A stretch of DNA of 64,000 nt, from the NCBI GenBank assembly GCA_008682415.1, contig VANK01000001.1, positions 1,116,001-1,180,000 of the forward strand, given 5' to 3'. The notes under the pieces are model-generated. The model was not told where the DNA came from. It did not search any database and worked only from the letters and a program-made list of their open reading frames with translations. Shown here one piece after another: positions 1-8,694 of this stretch (position 1 is the first letter of the stretch; each line of letters begins with the position of its first letter). This DNA is from Acidobacteria bacterium AB60 (GTDB lineage Bacteria; Acidobacteriota; Terriglobia; Terriglobales; Acidobacteriaceae). The position numbers and the translations under genes were made by a program.

Positions 1-1589
1 ATCAACCCCCTCTCGGTTAGAACATGAATCAGTTGCTTATCACAATCGTTCGAGAACCTCCGAAACGACTGTTCCAAGTTGCTTCCAAGCGATCGGTCAC
101 CGCCTACTTTGTCGTGGTCTGCGGGATTCGCAAACGTCTCCATCTGCGCGACGATCATGCCGGTGGCGGCGAGAGCCCGTGCTGCAAATCCGCTGCTCCA
201 TTCATCTCGACCATCCATCGAGAAGCGCTTGGGGTCGAATCCGTGCGTCTGGACCACCAGGGGATATCGCTTGCCTGTCGCGTAATCCGGCGGAAGATAC
301 ATTCCGGCAAGAACAGGGACGCCGTGGACCAAAAGGTGGAGGTCTTCCACCCGGCCAAATCTCAACTCCGAGAACTGCGGGTTGAGATCCATGATCACTG
401 CGCTCCTCGTCGATCTTCGATTTTGGGCGATGATCTTCGGCGGTGTATTGAGATCCTCGTTAACCAGGATTTCGGGCTGGTCCGGATTTGCGGATGGCAG
501 AGTCTGTTCCCATGCGTCCGAGCCAATACGTTTGATCGTCAAACTCGGCACCACAACCTCCGCGGGTAGCTCGCCCGCCGCTCTTTCAGCCCGTTCTTCT
601 TCGGAGACTCCTTCCAGAGGCAGAAAGGTCTTCAGATAGACGGCGTGACTGTCCTGCGCCCACCTTAATGCCGCCGTGTAGATCGCCGGAGCATTCAGGA
701 GTGGGTGGACAGACCGCCCGGAGCAGTCCAGCAGGAAATACTGAAAAACGGGAGCCGCACCTCCTAATGGCGGGGGGTTTCGGCTCCAGAAGCCCAATCC
801 ATCGCTCTTGTACTCACCCCACGAGGGGCTGGTCCGGCGAAAAAAGGCCGTGAAACTGGCAAATTCACCGTTTGGAGAAAAGAAGATTCGCGTATAGGGA
901 TTGATCTCGTGGTCTGCCGGATCATTCACCTCGACTTCGGCTTTGTCCTGGTAAAAGAGTCTCTCGGCGAAGACCGGCTGATTGAACTTGCCCGTCAGAA
1001 TCTGTTCCAGCGTCTGGTTCTCGACGACAACCCCGTGCATGCGCTGCTCCTCGGTAAGCGCAGGACCTTCGTCGGGTTTGGCGGAGAAAACGATTCTTTT
1101 GCCATCGGGACTGATATCGAATTGATCGACGCTGGTGGGATGATGAGTCCGCTCAGTCAGCCGTCGCGTTCCGATATTCAGCGTGAACACCTGCATTCGA
1201 CCAGGTTCACGAATACCGACAAAGGCGAGCGTTTGGCTATCTCTTAGCCACCTGACGCCACGAATGGCAGGGTCGTTGGAGCTTGTGGTCATCCGGATCA
1301 GGACCTGGGGGATCTCTGATTCGAATATCTTGCTTGTGGTGAAAAGACAAACCGAATAGATGTTCTCGTTCCTGGCCAGGTCTGCCTTTCGCAGGAGGAT
1401 CACGAAGTGTTTCCCGTCGGGCGAGAAATTCGCAATGTTCTCTGCGGCAGCGCCCAGCAGATAGTCGCCATCGGCCCACCGGGTCATCTCGATCGAGTCT
1501 TTGACTGTGATGTCCCTCTGTCCGCTCGCGCAGAGAGGAGTCGCGCTGGCGAGGACGAGGATGGCAGCTTGAAAGAAACGAAGTCGCAT
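1..1589 (-). CDS. S9-family (prolyl oligopeptidase-like) peptidase, 3' end beyond window
   Basis: The frame is open from an ATG at 1589 down to base 1, about 529 codons, so the C-terminus lies outside. It begins with a short signal peptide (MRLRFFQAAILVLASATPLC). A beta-propeller-like region follows with TolB-like 'SPDG' phrases (NFSPDGKHF, DISPDGKRI, FFSPNGEF). Near the window edge comes the start of an alpha/beta-hydrolase domain (KRYPLVVQTHGFDP, SSGFAARALAATG). This order is that of S9 peptidases, secreted enzymes that cleave peptides and are much expanded in Acidobacteria. The catalytic Ser-Asp-His triad would lie beyond the edge, so activity cannot be judged. It lies 67 bp downstream of the TonB receptor on the same strand and is probably co-transcribed with it, suggesting uptake and breakdown of a peptide-like substrate. 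Confidence 0.8.
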   Translation of the reverse strand, partial: MRLRFFQAAILVLASATPLCASGQRDITVKDSIEMTRWADGDYLLGAAAENIANFSPDGKHFVILLRKADLARNENIYSVCLFTTSKIFESEIPQVLIRMTTSSNDPAIRGVRWLRDSQTLAFVGIREPGRMQVFTLNIGTRRLTERTHHPTSVDQFDISPDGKRIVFSAKPDEGPALTEEQRMHGVVVENQTLEQILTGKFNQPVFAERLFYQDKAEVEVNDPADHEINPYTRIFFSPNGEFASFTAFFRRTSPSWGEYKSDGLGFWSRNPPPLGGAAPVFQYFLLDCSGRSVHPLLNAPAIYTAALRWAQDSHAVYLKTFLPLEGVSEEERAERAAGELPAEVVVPSLTIKRIGSDAWEQTLPSANPDQPEILVNEDLNTPPKIIAQNRRSTRSAVIMDLNPQFSELRFGRVEDLHLLVHGVPVLAGMYLPPDYATGKRYPLVVQTHGFDPKRFSMDGRDEWSSGFAARALAATGMIVAQMETFANPADHDKVGGDRSLGSNLEQSFRRFSNDCDKQLIHVLTERGL

Positions 1590-1615
1590 AAACCTCCGGG
1601 CAAGGTTCGAGTTCC

Positions 1616-1634
1616 GGCCCGCGCGGGGCGGGCC
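1616..1634 (-). terminator. GC-rich hairpin between receptor and peptidase genes
   Basis: A perfect 7-bp stem (GGCCCGC / GCGGGCC) with a 5-nt loop lies between the receptor stop and the peptidase start. It has no T tract on the minus strand, so it may be an attenuating or mRNA-stabilising hairpin rather than a true intrinsic terminator. Confidence 0.3.
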
Positions 1635-1656
1635 AGGGAGCGTATTGATCGGCTTG

Positions 1657-4600
1657 TCAGAACAGAGCTTTGAGGGCGAATTGAAAGGACCGCGGGCCGC
1701 CCTGCTGGTATTGGGAGGCAAGGGAGCCGAGGCTCTGATTTAGCATTTTGGTCGACTGCCCGAAGGTGGCGTCGGTGAGGACAGGGTCTACATATCCGAA
1801 GTTCGGATGATTGACCAGATTGAAAGACTCGGCACGGAATTGGATTCGAACCCGATCGATTGGCCTGAACTCGCGGCGCACCGCCATGTTGAGTTGGGTT
1901 TCGCCAAAGCCGCGGGCGAAGTTCCTGGGAGCATTCCCAATGTTGCTTCCAGATGGAGTGGCAAATGCCGCCGGATTCAATCCCCTGCCCCCGGGGAGGT
2001 TCGGACCCTCGAGGTACAACCGTTCGTTTGGCACAAGGTTCACTCCGGTGTAATAGGCAGTCCCGGTCGCGGGGTCGATTGAGAAGTTTCCCTTGATAGA
2101 GAGCGGAAATGCGGAGCGCGCAATGAACCGGGCGTCCAGGCCCCAGCCATCGAAGAGAGGCCGCGTCCAGCGCTTTGTGGCTCCCGAGGGTAGATCCCAG
2201 CTCAAGGCCGTTGAGAAGGAATTTCTGACGTCAAAATCTGCGTTCCCGCGAAGCACGTACAGGGCCGCATACGTGGAGCCGAAGTCGATTGCGTGGCTCC
2301 AGGTGTAAGAAGCCAGAGCTTCCAGACCGTGGGCGAGAGTACGCTGAAATTTCATCTGCATCGCGCTATAGCTGGAACTAAGCCGGCCATCGAAAAACAG
2401 CCCGTACGTGAAGTTCGGGTTGAGCGAAGCCAGAGAGACTTCCTTCTCTTCGAGCTGCCGGCGTCCGCTCGAGCCGACATACGAGATGGTCAGCGACTGC
2501 GCCTTGCCCACCGCCTGTTCAAGGCTCGCGTTCCATTCAAGGGCGTAGGGCAGTTGAAGATGGGCTGGGAATGCGGATACCGTTCCATAAGGTGGAGTCA
2601 AGCGGATGAGAAGATCGATCTGTTGCGGTGAAAGCGGAAGCGGAGCCCCAAAATAATTTGCGGTAGCCCCGAAACCCACGCCGCTAAATCCGGTGCCCGC
2701 CACTTGATTGTCGCTGTCGAAGAAAACGCCTCCTCCGCTCCTGAACACCGTCTCCCACCCCGGGACGCTTCTCGCTTGCCAGGCTACGCCCAAGCGGGGC
2801 GCAAAGTTCAGCCACGGCGTTTGCCACAGCCGGGTGCCTCGTGGGGCAATCGCGAGGGTCGAAGGCTCGGAGAGGTCTCCAGAAAGCGTGTAGGCATCCC
2901 GTCCGCTGGAGCCGGTTGGCGGCGGATTGACCTCCCAACGAAGACCAAGTGACAGGGTCAGGGAGGGCCGGAGGCGCCATTCGTCCTGAGCGAACGCGGC
3001 AAACTCGTTCAAGACCGGCATTGCCGGAGAGACCGTCAGCACGCTTGTGATCGTTGGAGCATTGTTCAAGACATCGGGTAGGCCGAAAAATAGCGGGTAC
3101 ATCTGAAGGGTTGCCGGTTGAATCGGTGAGCCGACGTGACGATAGTCGATACCGAACTTGAAAGCATGTTTACCGGCGGTCCAGGCGAAGGTATTGACCG
3201 CGTTCCACTGCCTCAATCCGTTTCCAGTGGCGCCGTTCAAAAGCTCCGAATATCCCGCGCCGGCGAATTCAAGAAATATCGCCAGCTGCGCCGAGGCTGG
3301 CGCACCTTGTCCGACAGCGGAGGCGAGGTTGATCGGCGTCGCGCCGCCGAAGTCATCGAGAGTCCCAACGACCCGAGCGTCAGAGCGAGCAAACCCCAGC
3401 CGGAAATCGTTGCTGATCTTCTTGGACAACTGACTGGTTGCGCCCAGCGTATAGGTCTCGGTACCGAACCGCAATTGACTCAACACAGAGAGGCTCCGCG
3501 TTTCGGCTGAACTTGGAGAATAGGCTGCCCGGAAGAAGAGCGCCAACTTGTCGGCGAAGGCCTTGTCCAGCCGCAGACTCGTCGAGTCGATCTGGCTCGG
3601 AACCGTGTAGGGTTTCAGAAACTGCGCCAGACTGGGATTGGACGCGCTTCCGTAATCGATTCCGCCCGGCGTGGGGCGCGGGAACGCATTGAGAACCGCC
3701 TGGATCGCAGGAGGCGCCTGATCCCGCAGATTCTGGTCGGGCACCAGCTGAACCGAATCCGCCTGCGGCTGTGCCAGGCGCAGCCCTTCATAGGAGAAAA
3801 AGAAGAAGGAGTTTCGATGCGGTAAAACCGGCCCGCCGATTGTGAGGCCAAAGTCGTTTTGACGTAGCGCACTGGGCTTGTTTCCGTAGTGATCATTGAA
3901 CCAGTCGTTGGCATCGAAGAAGTTGTTGCGCAGATAGTCGAAGCCACTTCCGTGGAACTGATCGGCCCCCGACTTGGTCAGAAAACTGAATTGTCCTCCG
4001 GGACTGCGGCCGAATTCCGCCGAGTACGTTGAACTGAGCACCCTGAACTCTTCGAGGGCATCGACCGACACCAAACCCTGCGTGGTCCCAAGGACGCTCG
4101 ACGCCGCAACGGATCCACCGACCGCCGGACCCGCGACTCCGTACCCGTTCCCTGCTCCCACGTTGGCAGACACTCCATCGACGCTGTAGCTATTCGATTC
4201 GGTCCGTTGTCCATTAACGCTGAAATCGCCGCTCGCGCCGATGGCGCCCTCTCCGCCCCCAACTTGCGGAGATGCCGTCGAGATGCCGGGGGTCATCGAG
4301 ATCAGGTCTTGAAAACTCCGCCCGTTCAGAGGCATGTTTTGGACAAACTGCTGGTCGATGACCGTGCTGACCGATGCATCCGTTGTGTTGATCGGAGCCG
4401 ATGCGGAGCCAACCGTAACGCTCTCAGAAGTCGCCCCGACCGGCAGCGTAAAATTAAGCGCCAGAGCGCTCTGGACGTTCAGAACGACATCGGGCTTGAT
4501 AATCGTCTTGAACCCCGGCCTTGAGACCTGTACGTGGTAGTGGCCGGGTGGCAGAATCAGAACAAGGTACATCCCCGAACTGTTGGTCGTCGCGGAATAA

Positions 4601-4758
4601 ACAATCCCTGTCGCGTCGTTGGCAATCTCAACTTCGGCATTCACGATGAAGTTGCCGGACGGGTCCGTCACGCCGCCCGAGATGGTCGCGTTCGTCGACT
4701 GAGCAAAGGCCAATGAGGACAGAAGGAACGAGACAAAGATAGAGTATCCAAGTTTCAT
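1657..4758 (-). CDS. TonB-dependent receptor with carboxypeptidase-regulatory-like N-domain
   Basis: The product has 1033 residues. A signal peptide (residues 1-19, ending in SLAFA) is followed by a carboxypeptidase-regulatory-like beta-sandwich at about 22-105 (GGVTDPSGNFIVNAEV, TTNSSGMYLV, LPPGHYHVQVSRPGF). A plug domain comes next (MPLNGRSFQDLISMTPG, FSVNGQRTESNSYSVDGV, EFGRSPGGQFSFLTKSG). The rest is a long beta-barrel ending in a terminal Phe (FALKALF), as outer-membrane proteins do. This is the Oar/SusC-like class typical of Acidobacteria, thought to import oligomeric substrates across the outer membrane. The sigma/anti-sigma pair upstream and the peptidase downstream are on the same strand, so it is the likely target of that regulatory pair. 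The substrate cannot be read from the sequence. Confidence 0.9.
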   Translation of the reverse strand: MKLGYSIFVSFLLSSLAFAQSTNATISGGVTDPSGNFIVNAEVEIANDATGIVYSATTNSSGMYLVLILPPGHYHVQVSRPGFKTIIKPDVVLNVQSALALNFTLPVGATSESVTVGSASAPINTTDASVSTVIDQQFVQNMPLNGRSFQDLISMTPGISTASPQVGGGEGAIGASGDFSVNGQRTESNSYSVDGVSANVGAGNGYGVAGPAVGGSVAASSVLGTTQGLVSVDALEEFRVLSSTYSAEFGRSPGGQFSFLTKSGADQFHGSGFDYLRNNFFDANDWFNDHYGNKPSALRQNDFGLTIGGPVLPHRNSFFFFSYEGLRLAQPQADSVQLVPDQNLRDQAPPAIQAVLNAFPRPTPGGIDYGSASNPSLAQFLKPYTVPSQIDSTSLRLDKAFADKLALFFRAAYSPSSAETRSLSVLSQLRFGTETYTLGATSQLSKKISNDFRLGFARSDARVVGTLDDFGGATPINLASAVGQGAPASAQLAIFLEFAGAGYSELLNGATGNGLRQWNAVNTFAWTAGKHAFKFGIDYRHVGSPIQPATLQMYPLFFGLPDVLNNAPTITSVLTVSPAMPVLNEFAAFAQDEWRLRPSLTLSLGLRWEVNPPPTGSSGRDAYTLSGDLSEPSTLAIAPRGTRLWQTPWLNFAPRLGVAWQARSVPGWETVFRSGGGVFFDSDNQVAGTGFSGVGFGATANYFGAPLPLSPQQIDLLIRLTPPYGTVSAFPAHLQLPYALEWNASLEQAVGKAQSLTISYVGSSGRRQLEEKEVSLASLNPNFTYGLFFDGRLSSSYSAMQMKFQRTLAHGLEALASYTWSHAIDFGSTYAALYVLRGNADFDVRNSFSTALSWDLPSGATKRWTRPLFDGWGLDARFIARSAFPLSIKGNFSIDPATGTAYYTGVNLVPNERLYLEGPNLPGGRGLNPAAFATPSGSNIGNAPRNFARGFGETQLNMAVRREFRPIDRVRIQFRAESFNLVNHPNFGYVDPVLTDATFGQSTKMLNQSLGSLASQYQQGGPRSFQFALKALF

Positions 4759-4856
4759 GCGGCGCTCCGAAAGACCGAGAATGAATCGGGTTCACTCTGT
4801 CTACCGCTGAGCTTGCCAATGTGTACCAATATTCATTAGACGATCACGTCACACAA

Positions 4857-6161
4857 TCATGGATGGTTCGGGTGAACCTGGAGATAGGCCCGCAGAAGCT
4901 GTTTGCCGGTGGGCTTGGCGCTTCCTCCTGGAGGCTCGACGGTGACGAAGACCATATCCAGGCGCGCCAGAGCCTTGGTGTCGTTGCAACGCAGGACCCA
5001 GCGCTTGCGATTGTCGTCCTGATAAAACAGGCCTAAGCTGACCGGGCTTGACCGGTCGCTCCCGCTGCCCCACACCTGGAACGACACGTCCTGCTTGCGA
5101 GCGGCCTGACTGTCGAGATCGAAGCCGTAAAAGATCAAGGATCGGTCCTTGGTATAGAAGATGCGGCCGAACTGCTTGGCGGTTCTGCCGTTCTCATTGG
5201 TGTCGAGAATATCCGCGATATACAGGTTGCGGGCGCCGATCAGGTCTCGGATATCGCGGTCACGAGACAGGAAATCCTTGTCGAGAGCGAGCATCCGGTC
5301 CTTTTCGCTCAGAGCGACTTCCCTATCCTCAAGGGCAGCCTTGAGTTCCCTCACCTCGGTCTCGAGAGCGGCTGTCCTCTCCAATTGTTGGGCAGCATCT
5401 GTACCCGTCGTTGCCCACTTGCTTCTCATGCCTTCCAATTCCGTTTGCGTGGAGGAAAGCTGCCGGCTCAACTTGTCCTTTTCCTCGCTCAGTTGCTGTT
5501 GAGCATTCTGTTCGGTCTCAAGCTGCTTCTCGATTCCGACCATAGCTAGGGTCGCTTGTTTCGTCCGGTCATTGGCGGTCCTTAGTTCGTGCTCAAGAGA
5601 GGCAACCTGTTCTTGGGACCGCGTCAGTGCCTGCTGAAGATCCTGATGGGGCGGTGCGCCTGTGGCCTGGACAGTGGGTGCCTGCGCCGGCGTTTGCGTC
5701 GCTTTCGCGTCCGGCCTGCTCATGATCAGGGCGAGTTTCAAGCCGAAAACGCATGCCAGAACCAGACCGCAGGCCGCCGCGAACCAGGCCGCAGACGGAT
5801 GCCATCTCAGCTTGGAGTGTCGCTGCGGTTCCTGCTGGGGAAGCGCGGAGTTCAGGCGGCCCATCAGCCTTTGTTCGGCATCTTTGAACGATTTGTCGGA
5901 CTCGCCGGGAGCGTTGCCGAGTTCTGAAGCCGCTGCCGCAGCCATGGCCGGAATCACATCCGCGGTGACACGCTGATACTCAAGGAACTTCTCGTAACAG
6001 GAGTCGCAGTAGGCCATATGAATCTGCAGCAGGGCCCACTCCTCCTCCGAGATCTCGCCGGAGTAGTAGAGGGCACAAAGAGCGACGAACTCGTCATGGA
6101 ATTGAGGATTCAAAGGGGCAGCCGCGCTCTGGAGCATTTTCGTACCAATTTTCTCACTCAA
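4857..6161 (-). CDS. Membrane anti-sigma factor with zinc-finger N-terminus and coiled coil
   Basis: The product has 434 residues. Near the N-terminus is the His-x3-Cys-x2-Cys zinc motif (HMAYCDSC) of ZAS-type anti-sigma factors. One transmembrane helix lies at about residues 128-148 (AAWFAAACGLVLACVFGLKLAL). Between about 180 and 290 is a long coiled coil rich in Glu, Gln and Leu. A C-terminal globular part of about 140 residues (FYGFDLDSQAARKQDVSFQVWGSG) follows. The N-terminal cytoplasmic finger should hold the ECF sigma factor inactive, and the part beyond the membrane should sense the signal. The gene overlaps the sigma gene by 4 bp (ATGA), indicating translational coupling. The C-terminal sensor domain is not a family I recognise. 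Confidence 0.85.
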   Translation of the reverse strand: MSEKIGTKMLQSAAAPLNPQFHDEFVALCALYYSGEISEEEWALLQIHMAYCDSCYEKFLEYQRVTADVIPAMAAAAASELGNAPGESDKSFKDAEQRLMGRLNSALPQQEPQRHSKLRWHPSAAWFAAACGLVLACVFGLKLALIMSRPDAKATQTPAQAPTVQATGAPPHQDLQQALTRSQEQVASLEHELRTANDRTKQATLAMVGIEKQLETEQNAQQQLSEEKDKLSRQLSSTQTELEGMRSKWATTGTDAAQQLERTAALETEVRELKAALEDREVALSEKDRMLALDKDFLSRDRDIRDLIGARNLYIADILDTNENGRTAKQFGRIFYTKDRSLIFYGFDLDSQAARKQDVSFQVWGSGSDRSSPVSLGLFYQDDNRKRWVLRCNDTKALARLDMVFVTVEPPGGSAKPTGKQLLRAYLQVHPNHP

Positions 6162-6802
6162 GCGCCTTTTTGGGGGAAAAGGTTCGAGCGGAGCCGCTCG
6201 AGGCCACGATAGAAGTGATGTCTGACATTTCCGAGAGTCCGGTTTGTCTTTTCGGCGATCTCGCGCAGACTATAGCCTTCGAAGAAATGCAGTTCCAGAG
6301 TCTCCCTCTGTTCCTCAGTGAGTTGCTCGCGAAGGCGATTTAGAAGATGCCGAGCGGCTATTTCGTCAATCAATTGCTGCCCCCGCCCCCCGGCCTCTTG
6401 TTCATCGAACTCCTGAGAGTTGTAGTGCTGCCGGTGAGCAAGGTATTGCCTGCGGTTCATCGCACGATGGTAGGCGATCTGGATGATCCAGGAGGACGCC
6501 GTCCCTTTTCTCGGGTCAAAGAGCTTTGCCTTTTGGAACAGCAGCAGAAAGACCTCCTGACACAGGTCTTCGGCTTCGGACGCGTCCCTCAAAATGCGCT
6601 GCGCGACCCTCAGCACCACCGAGCGATATCGACGGAATAGGAGACCCAGAGCCTCCTTGGATTCGCGGCCGACTTCCCCTAGAAGTGTCTCATCGGAGAC
6701 TTCGCGGGGACTGTGCACCGAGGAGCTCTCCTTATCTCGACGAGAAGCGGGATTAGCGAGACGAGTCTCGGAATCTGGGAAGTAGACGGCCTCTGAGGTC
6801 AT
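6158..6802 (-). CDS. ECF-type RNA polymerase sigma factor
   Basis: The product has 214 residues with sigma-70 region 2 (ALGLLFRRYRSVVLRVAQRIL, EAEDLCQEVFLLLF) and region 4 with its helix-turn-helix (LTEEQRETLELHFFEGYSLREIAEKTNRT is the span; key part EGYSLREIAE). The start at 6802 is chosen because AGAGGGA lies 3 bases before the ATG; a longer frame to 6868 would run into the palindromes of the divergent regulator. Its stop overlaps the anti-sigma start by 4 bp. Together they should control transcription of the downstream receptor and peptidase, and perhaps themselves. A 100-bp divergent region separates it from the XRE gene. Confidence 0.9.
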   Translation of the reverse strand: MTSEAVYFPDSETRLANPASRRDKESSSVHSPREVSDETLLGEVGRESKEALGLLFRRYRSVVLRVAQRILRDASEAEDLCQEVFLLLFQKAKLFDPRKGTASSWIIQIAYHRAMNRRQYLAHRQHYNSQEFDEQEAGGRGQQLIDEIAARHLLNRLREQLTEEQRETLELHFFEGYSLREIAEKTNRTLGNVRHHFYRGLERLRSNLFPQKGA

Positions 6803-6864
6803 TGTTCCCTCTCGTGTTCCGATTGATAACTCGGGGAAGTGCTTCCAGCAGCCTGCACAAATGT

Positions 6865-6907
6865 GCAACTATAGTTGCGCTAATAGAATATACGCAACTA
6901 AAGTTGC
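6865..6907. promoter_or_regulatory. Two palindromic operator candidates in the sigma/XRE divergent region
   Basis: A perfect 14-bp palindrome GCAACTATAGTTGC lies at 6865-6878. A near copy, GCAACTAAAGTTGC, lies at 6894-6907 (centre to centre 29 bp). The same 14-mer precedes the second XRE gene at 7646-7659. The core TATAGT could itself act as a -10 box, so binding there would block the polymerase. The site most likely binds the XRE proteins encoded alongside; it could also affect the sigma-factor operon, whose start is 62 bp away. Confidence 0.6.
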
Positions 6908-6942
6908 TATATCAATCAGGATCACGAAAGCACGATTGGTGT

Positions 6943-7230
6943 GTGGCCAAACCGATCGGAGCTGGGAAAACGCGCAAATCTGGTACTCCGCGCGAGCTCT
7001 TCGGAGCGGCAATCACTCGCCTCCGCATTCATAGGCGCGAATCGCAAGCCACGGTTTCAGCTAAAGTAGGTTGTGAGGAATTCTATTTGAGGAATATCGA
7101 GCAAGGTAGAGAGAACTTCTCATTCGAAATCATGTACGCAATCGTAAGCTACTACGACATGCTCCCGCTGAGTCGATTCTGGGCCTACGCAGAAAAACTG
7201 GCCGATCGACCGGAGCATTTGCTGAACTGA
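6943..7230 (+). CDS. XRE-type HTH regulator, copy 1
   Basis: From a GTG at 6943 the product has 95 residues and begins VAKPIGAGKTRK. The XRE-like helix-turn-helix is at about residues 18-70 (LFGAAITRLRIHRRESQATV, FYLRNIEQGRENFSFEIMYA). A short tail follows (LSRFWAYAEKLADRP). It is clearly paralogous to the gene at 7329-7610: VAKP-GA-K-RK, FGRAVT/FGAAIT, the IE-G core and FW-AE are shared. The frame is open further upstream, and a TTG at 6904 inside the second palindrome is another possible start. That start is less likely because it would overlap the operator. Probable role: small autorepressor. Confidence 0.7.
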   Translation: MAKPIGAGKTRKSGTPRELFGAAITRLRIHRRESQATVSAKVGCEEFYLRNIEQGRENFSFEIMYAIVSYYDMLPLSRFWAYAEKLADRPEHLLN

Positions 7231-7328
7231 ATCTAATTGGACACAGAGCTAGTTTTACGGCGTGATCTGCTGCGATTCGGCGGCTTGTGTGTCAAGTTCT
7301 CAAGAATAGCTCTGAAGCAAAAGATGCA

Positions 7329-7610
7329 CTACTTCGGGCCGAGGGGCCTCTTGGGCAGAGATTCGGCGAACGTCCAGAACTGCCCAATGGACATTTCGAA
7401 GTAGCTGCTGACCGCGAACATTACGTCGCAGGTGATGTTTGCATGGCCACGTTCAATCCGGCCCAGGTAATAGTTGCTGTATCCGAGCGCGGCTGCCAGA
7501 CTGGCCTGTGATAAACCATGCGAGACCCTTTTTTCAGTTACTGCTCGACCGAAAACCTGATTGGGTGTTGTTCCTTTTCGCTTCTTGTCCGCTCCAACCG
7601 GTTTAGCCAC
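7329..7610 (-). CDS. XRE-type HTH regulator, copy 2 (convergent paralogue)
   Basis: From a GTG at 7610 the product has 93 residues: VAKPVGADKKRK, then an XRE-like HTH (VFGRAVTEKRVSHGLSQASL, YYLGRIERGHANITCDVMFA) and the tail IGQFWTFAESLPKRP. It faces copy 1 across about 98 bp. Its palindromic upstream site sits 36 bp before the chosen start. Similarity to copy 1 continues at DNA level through the leader up to the palindrome, so the operator and gene were duplicated together as an inverted pair. No partner toxin or phage gene is beside it. Confidence 0.7.
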   Translation of the reverse strand: MAKPVGADKKRKGTTPNQVFGRAVTEKRVSHGLSQASLAAALGYSNYYLGRIERGHANITCDVMFAVSSYFEMSIGQFWTFAESLPKRPLGPK

Positions 7611-7645
7611 ATAGGCATCGTGTCGCGGTGGCTTCGTCTCAAATA

Positions 7646-7659
7646 GCAACTATAGTTGC
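7646..7659. promoter_or_regulatory. Palindromic operator candidate before XRE copy 2
   Basis: A perfect palindrome GCAACTATAGTTGC, identical to the site at 6865-6878. The shared context on the coding side is CGCAACTA-AGTTGCTAT in both genes. Confidence 0.6.
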
Positions 7660-7683
7660 GCTTACGCCATGGGAATTCGATGG

Positions 7684-8694
7684 TCAATGAGATCCATTGT
7701 ATCGAGACAGCGCATCTTGACTGACTATCACAGCTTGCACTGGCCGTTTGGCAAGTCCGTTGGGGGATCGAGGCACTGTGGAGATGCTGCTTTTGGGGAT
7801 CTCCTTCCGGCTGCTCAGTTTCAGCTTTCTGACTAGGATGGGAACCGTTTTGAGGTGCCCTTGCTTGTGATAAATGACGGCCGTATCAACGGTCCAATCC
7901 ACGTCCGCAAGACGCCGCGTCGTCAAGCCTTCCTCCAAGGAAGTTCCCTCGCGGATGAGCGCGAGCCCGTGCCCCTCCTTGACCAAGGTCTGCATCTCTG
8001 ACGGATGCGATGCACACGAGTATTCGCCTAACGTGACGCCGGCTTCGGCCAGCAATTCCATCAGCCGGGCATGCGCGTCCGGGTGCCGTTGTGGGTGATA
8101 AATGATTGAGAGATTGTCTTGCAGATCGGATACTGGGAGCGCACCTTTAGCCGCCAGAGGATGATCCTTGCAAAGGCAGACCACAATCCTGTCACGGCGC
8201 AATACCTCGACGTGGAGATCAGGATGGGAGAGTGGCAGCGTGACGATCGCCGCGTCCACGAGACCATCGAGAACTTCTTTTGCCAATTGTGGCGCGTCCC
8301 CATGGGTGGGCCGCACCGGGCTTCGCGGGAGCAGTTCGTTATGAAGAGCACAGAAATTGCGAAATAGGCTCGGGTCGACCAGCGGCGTTGATCCGAAGCG
8401 AACGAGCCCGGGTTTCCCCCGCTCAATGGCAACCAGCGCATCGATGACTTCTTCGCGCAGTTCCAAAAGAAGGCGCGCCAGAGAAATAAACGCCAGACCG
8501 GTCTCGGTGGGGTTAATCCGCCCATCCTTCGTTTTGCGGAAGAGATTAACCGACGCATTTTCCTGGAACCGCCGGGCTTGAACGGACAAATTTGGTTGGG
8601 AGGTGTGCAACTCTTCTGCTGCAACCCGGAACCCTCCTGTCTCCAGGATCTTCAGTAAGTACAAGAAATGCCGAAATTCTGCCCAATCGTACAT
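7684..8694 (-). CDS. LysR-family transcriptional regulator
   Basis: The product has 336 residues. The N-terminal winged helix is at about 1-65 (LYLLKILETGGFRVAAEELH, TSQPNLSVQARRFQENASVN, LFRKTKDGRINPTETG). A periplasmic-binding-like effector domain follows (VRFGSTPLVDPSLFRNF, VDAAIVTLPLSHPDL). The start at 8694 is set by AAGGAGGG, 4 bases before the ATG. The protein is some 40 residues longer than usual owing to a basic tail (SRKEIPKSSISTVPRSPNGL). LysR proteins usually control a divergent neighbour, but the flanking region to 9121 shows no obvious divergent gene, so the target is unknown. Confidence 0.9.
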   Translation of the reverse strand: MYDWAEFRHFLYLLKILETGGFRVAAEELHTSQPNLSVQARRFQENASVNLFRKTKDGRINPTETGLAFISLARLLLELREEVIDALVAIERGKPGLVRFGSTPLVDPSLFRNFCALHNELLPRSPVRPTHGDAPQLAKEVLDGLVDAAIVTLPLSHPDLHVEVLRRDRIVVCLCKDHPLAAKGALPVSDLQDNLSIIYHPQRHPDAHARLMELLAEAGVTLGEYSCASHPSEMQTLVKEGHGLALIREGTSLEEGLTTRRLADVDWTVDTAVIYHKQGHLKTVPILVRKLKLSSRKEIPKSSISTVPRSPNGLAKRPVQAVIVSQDALSRYNGSH

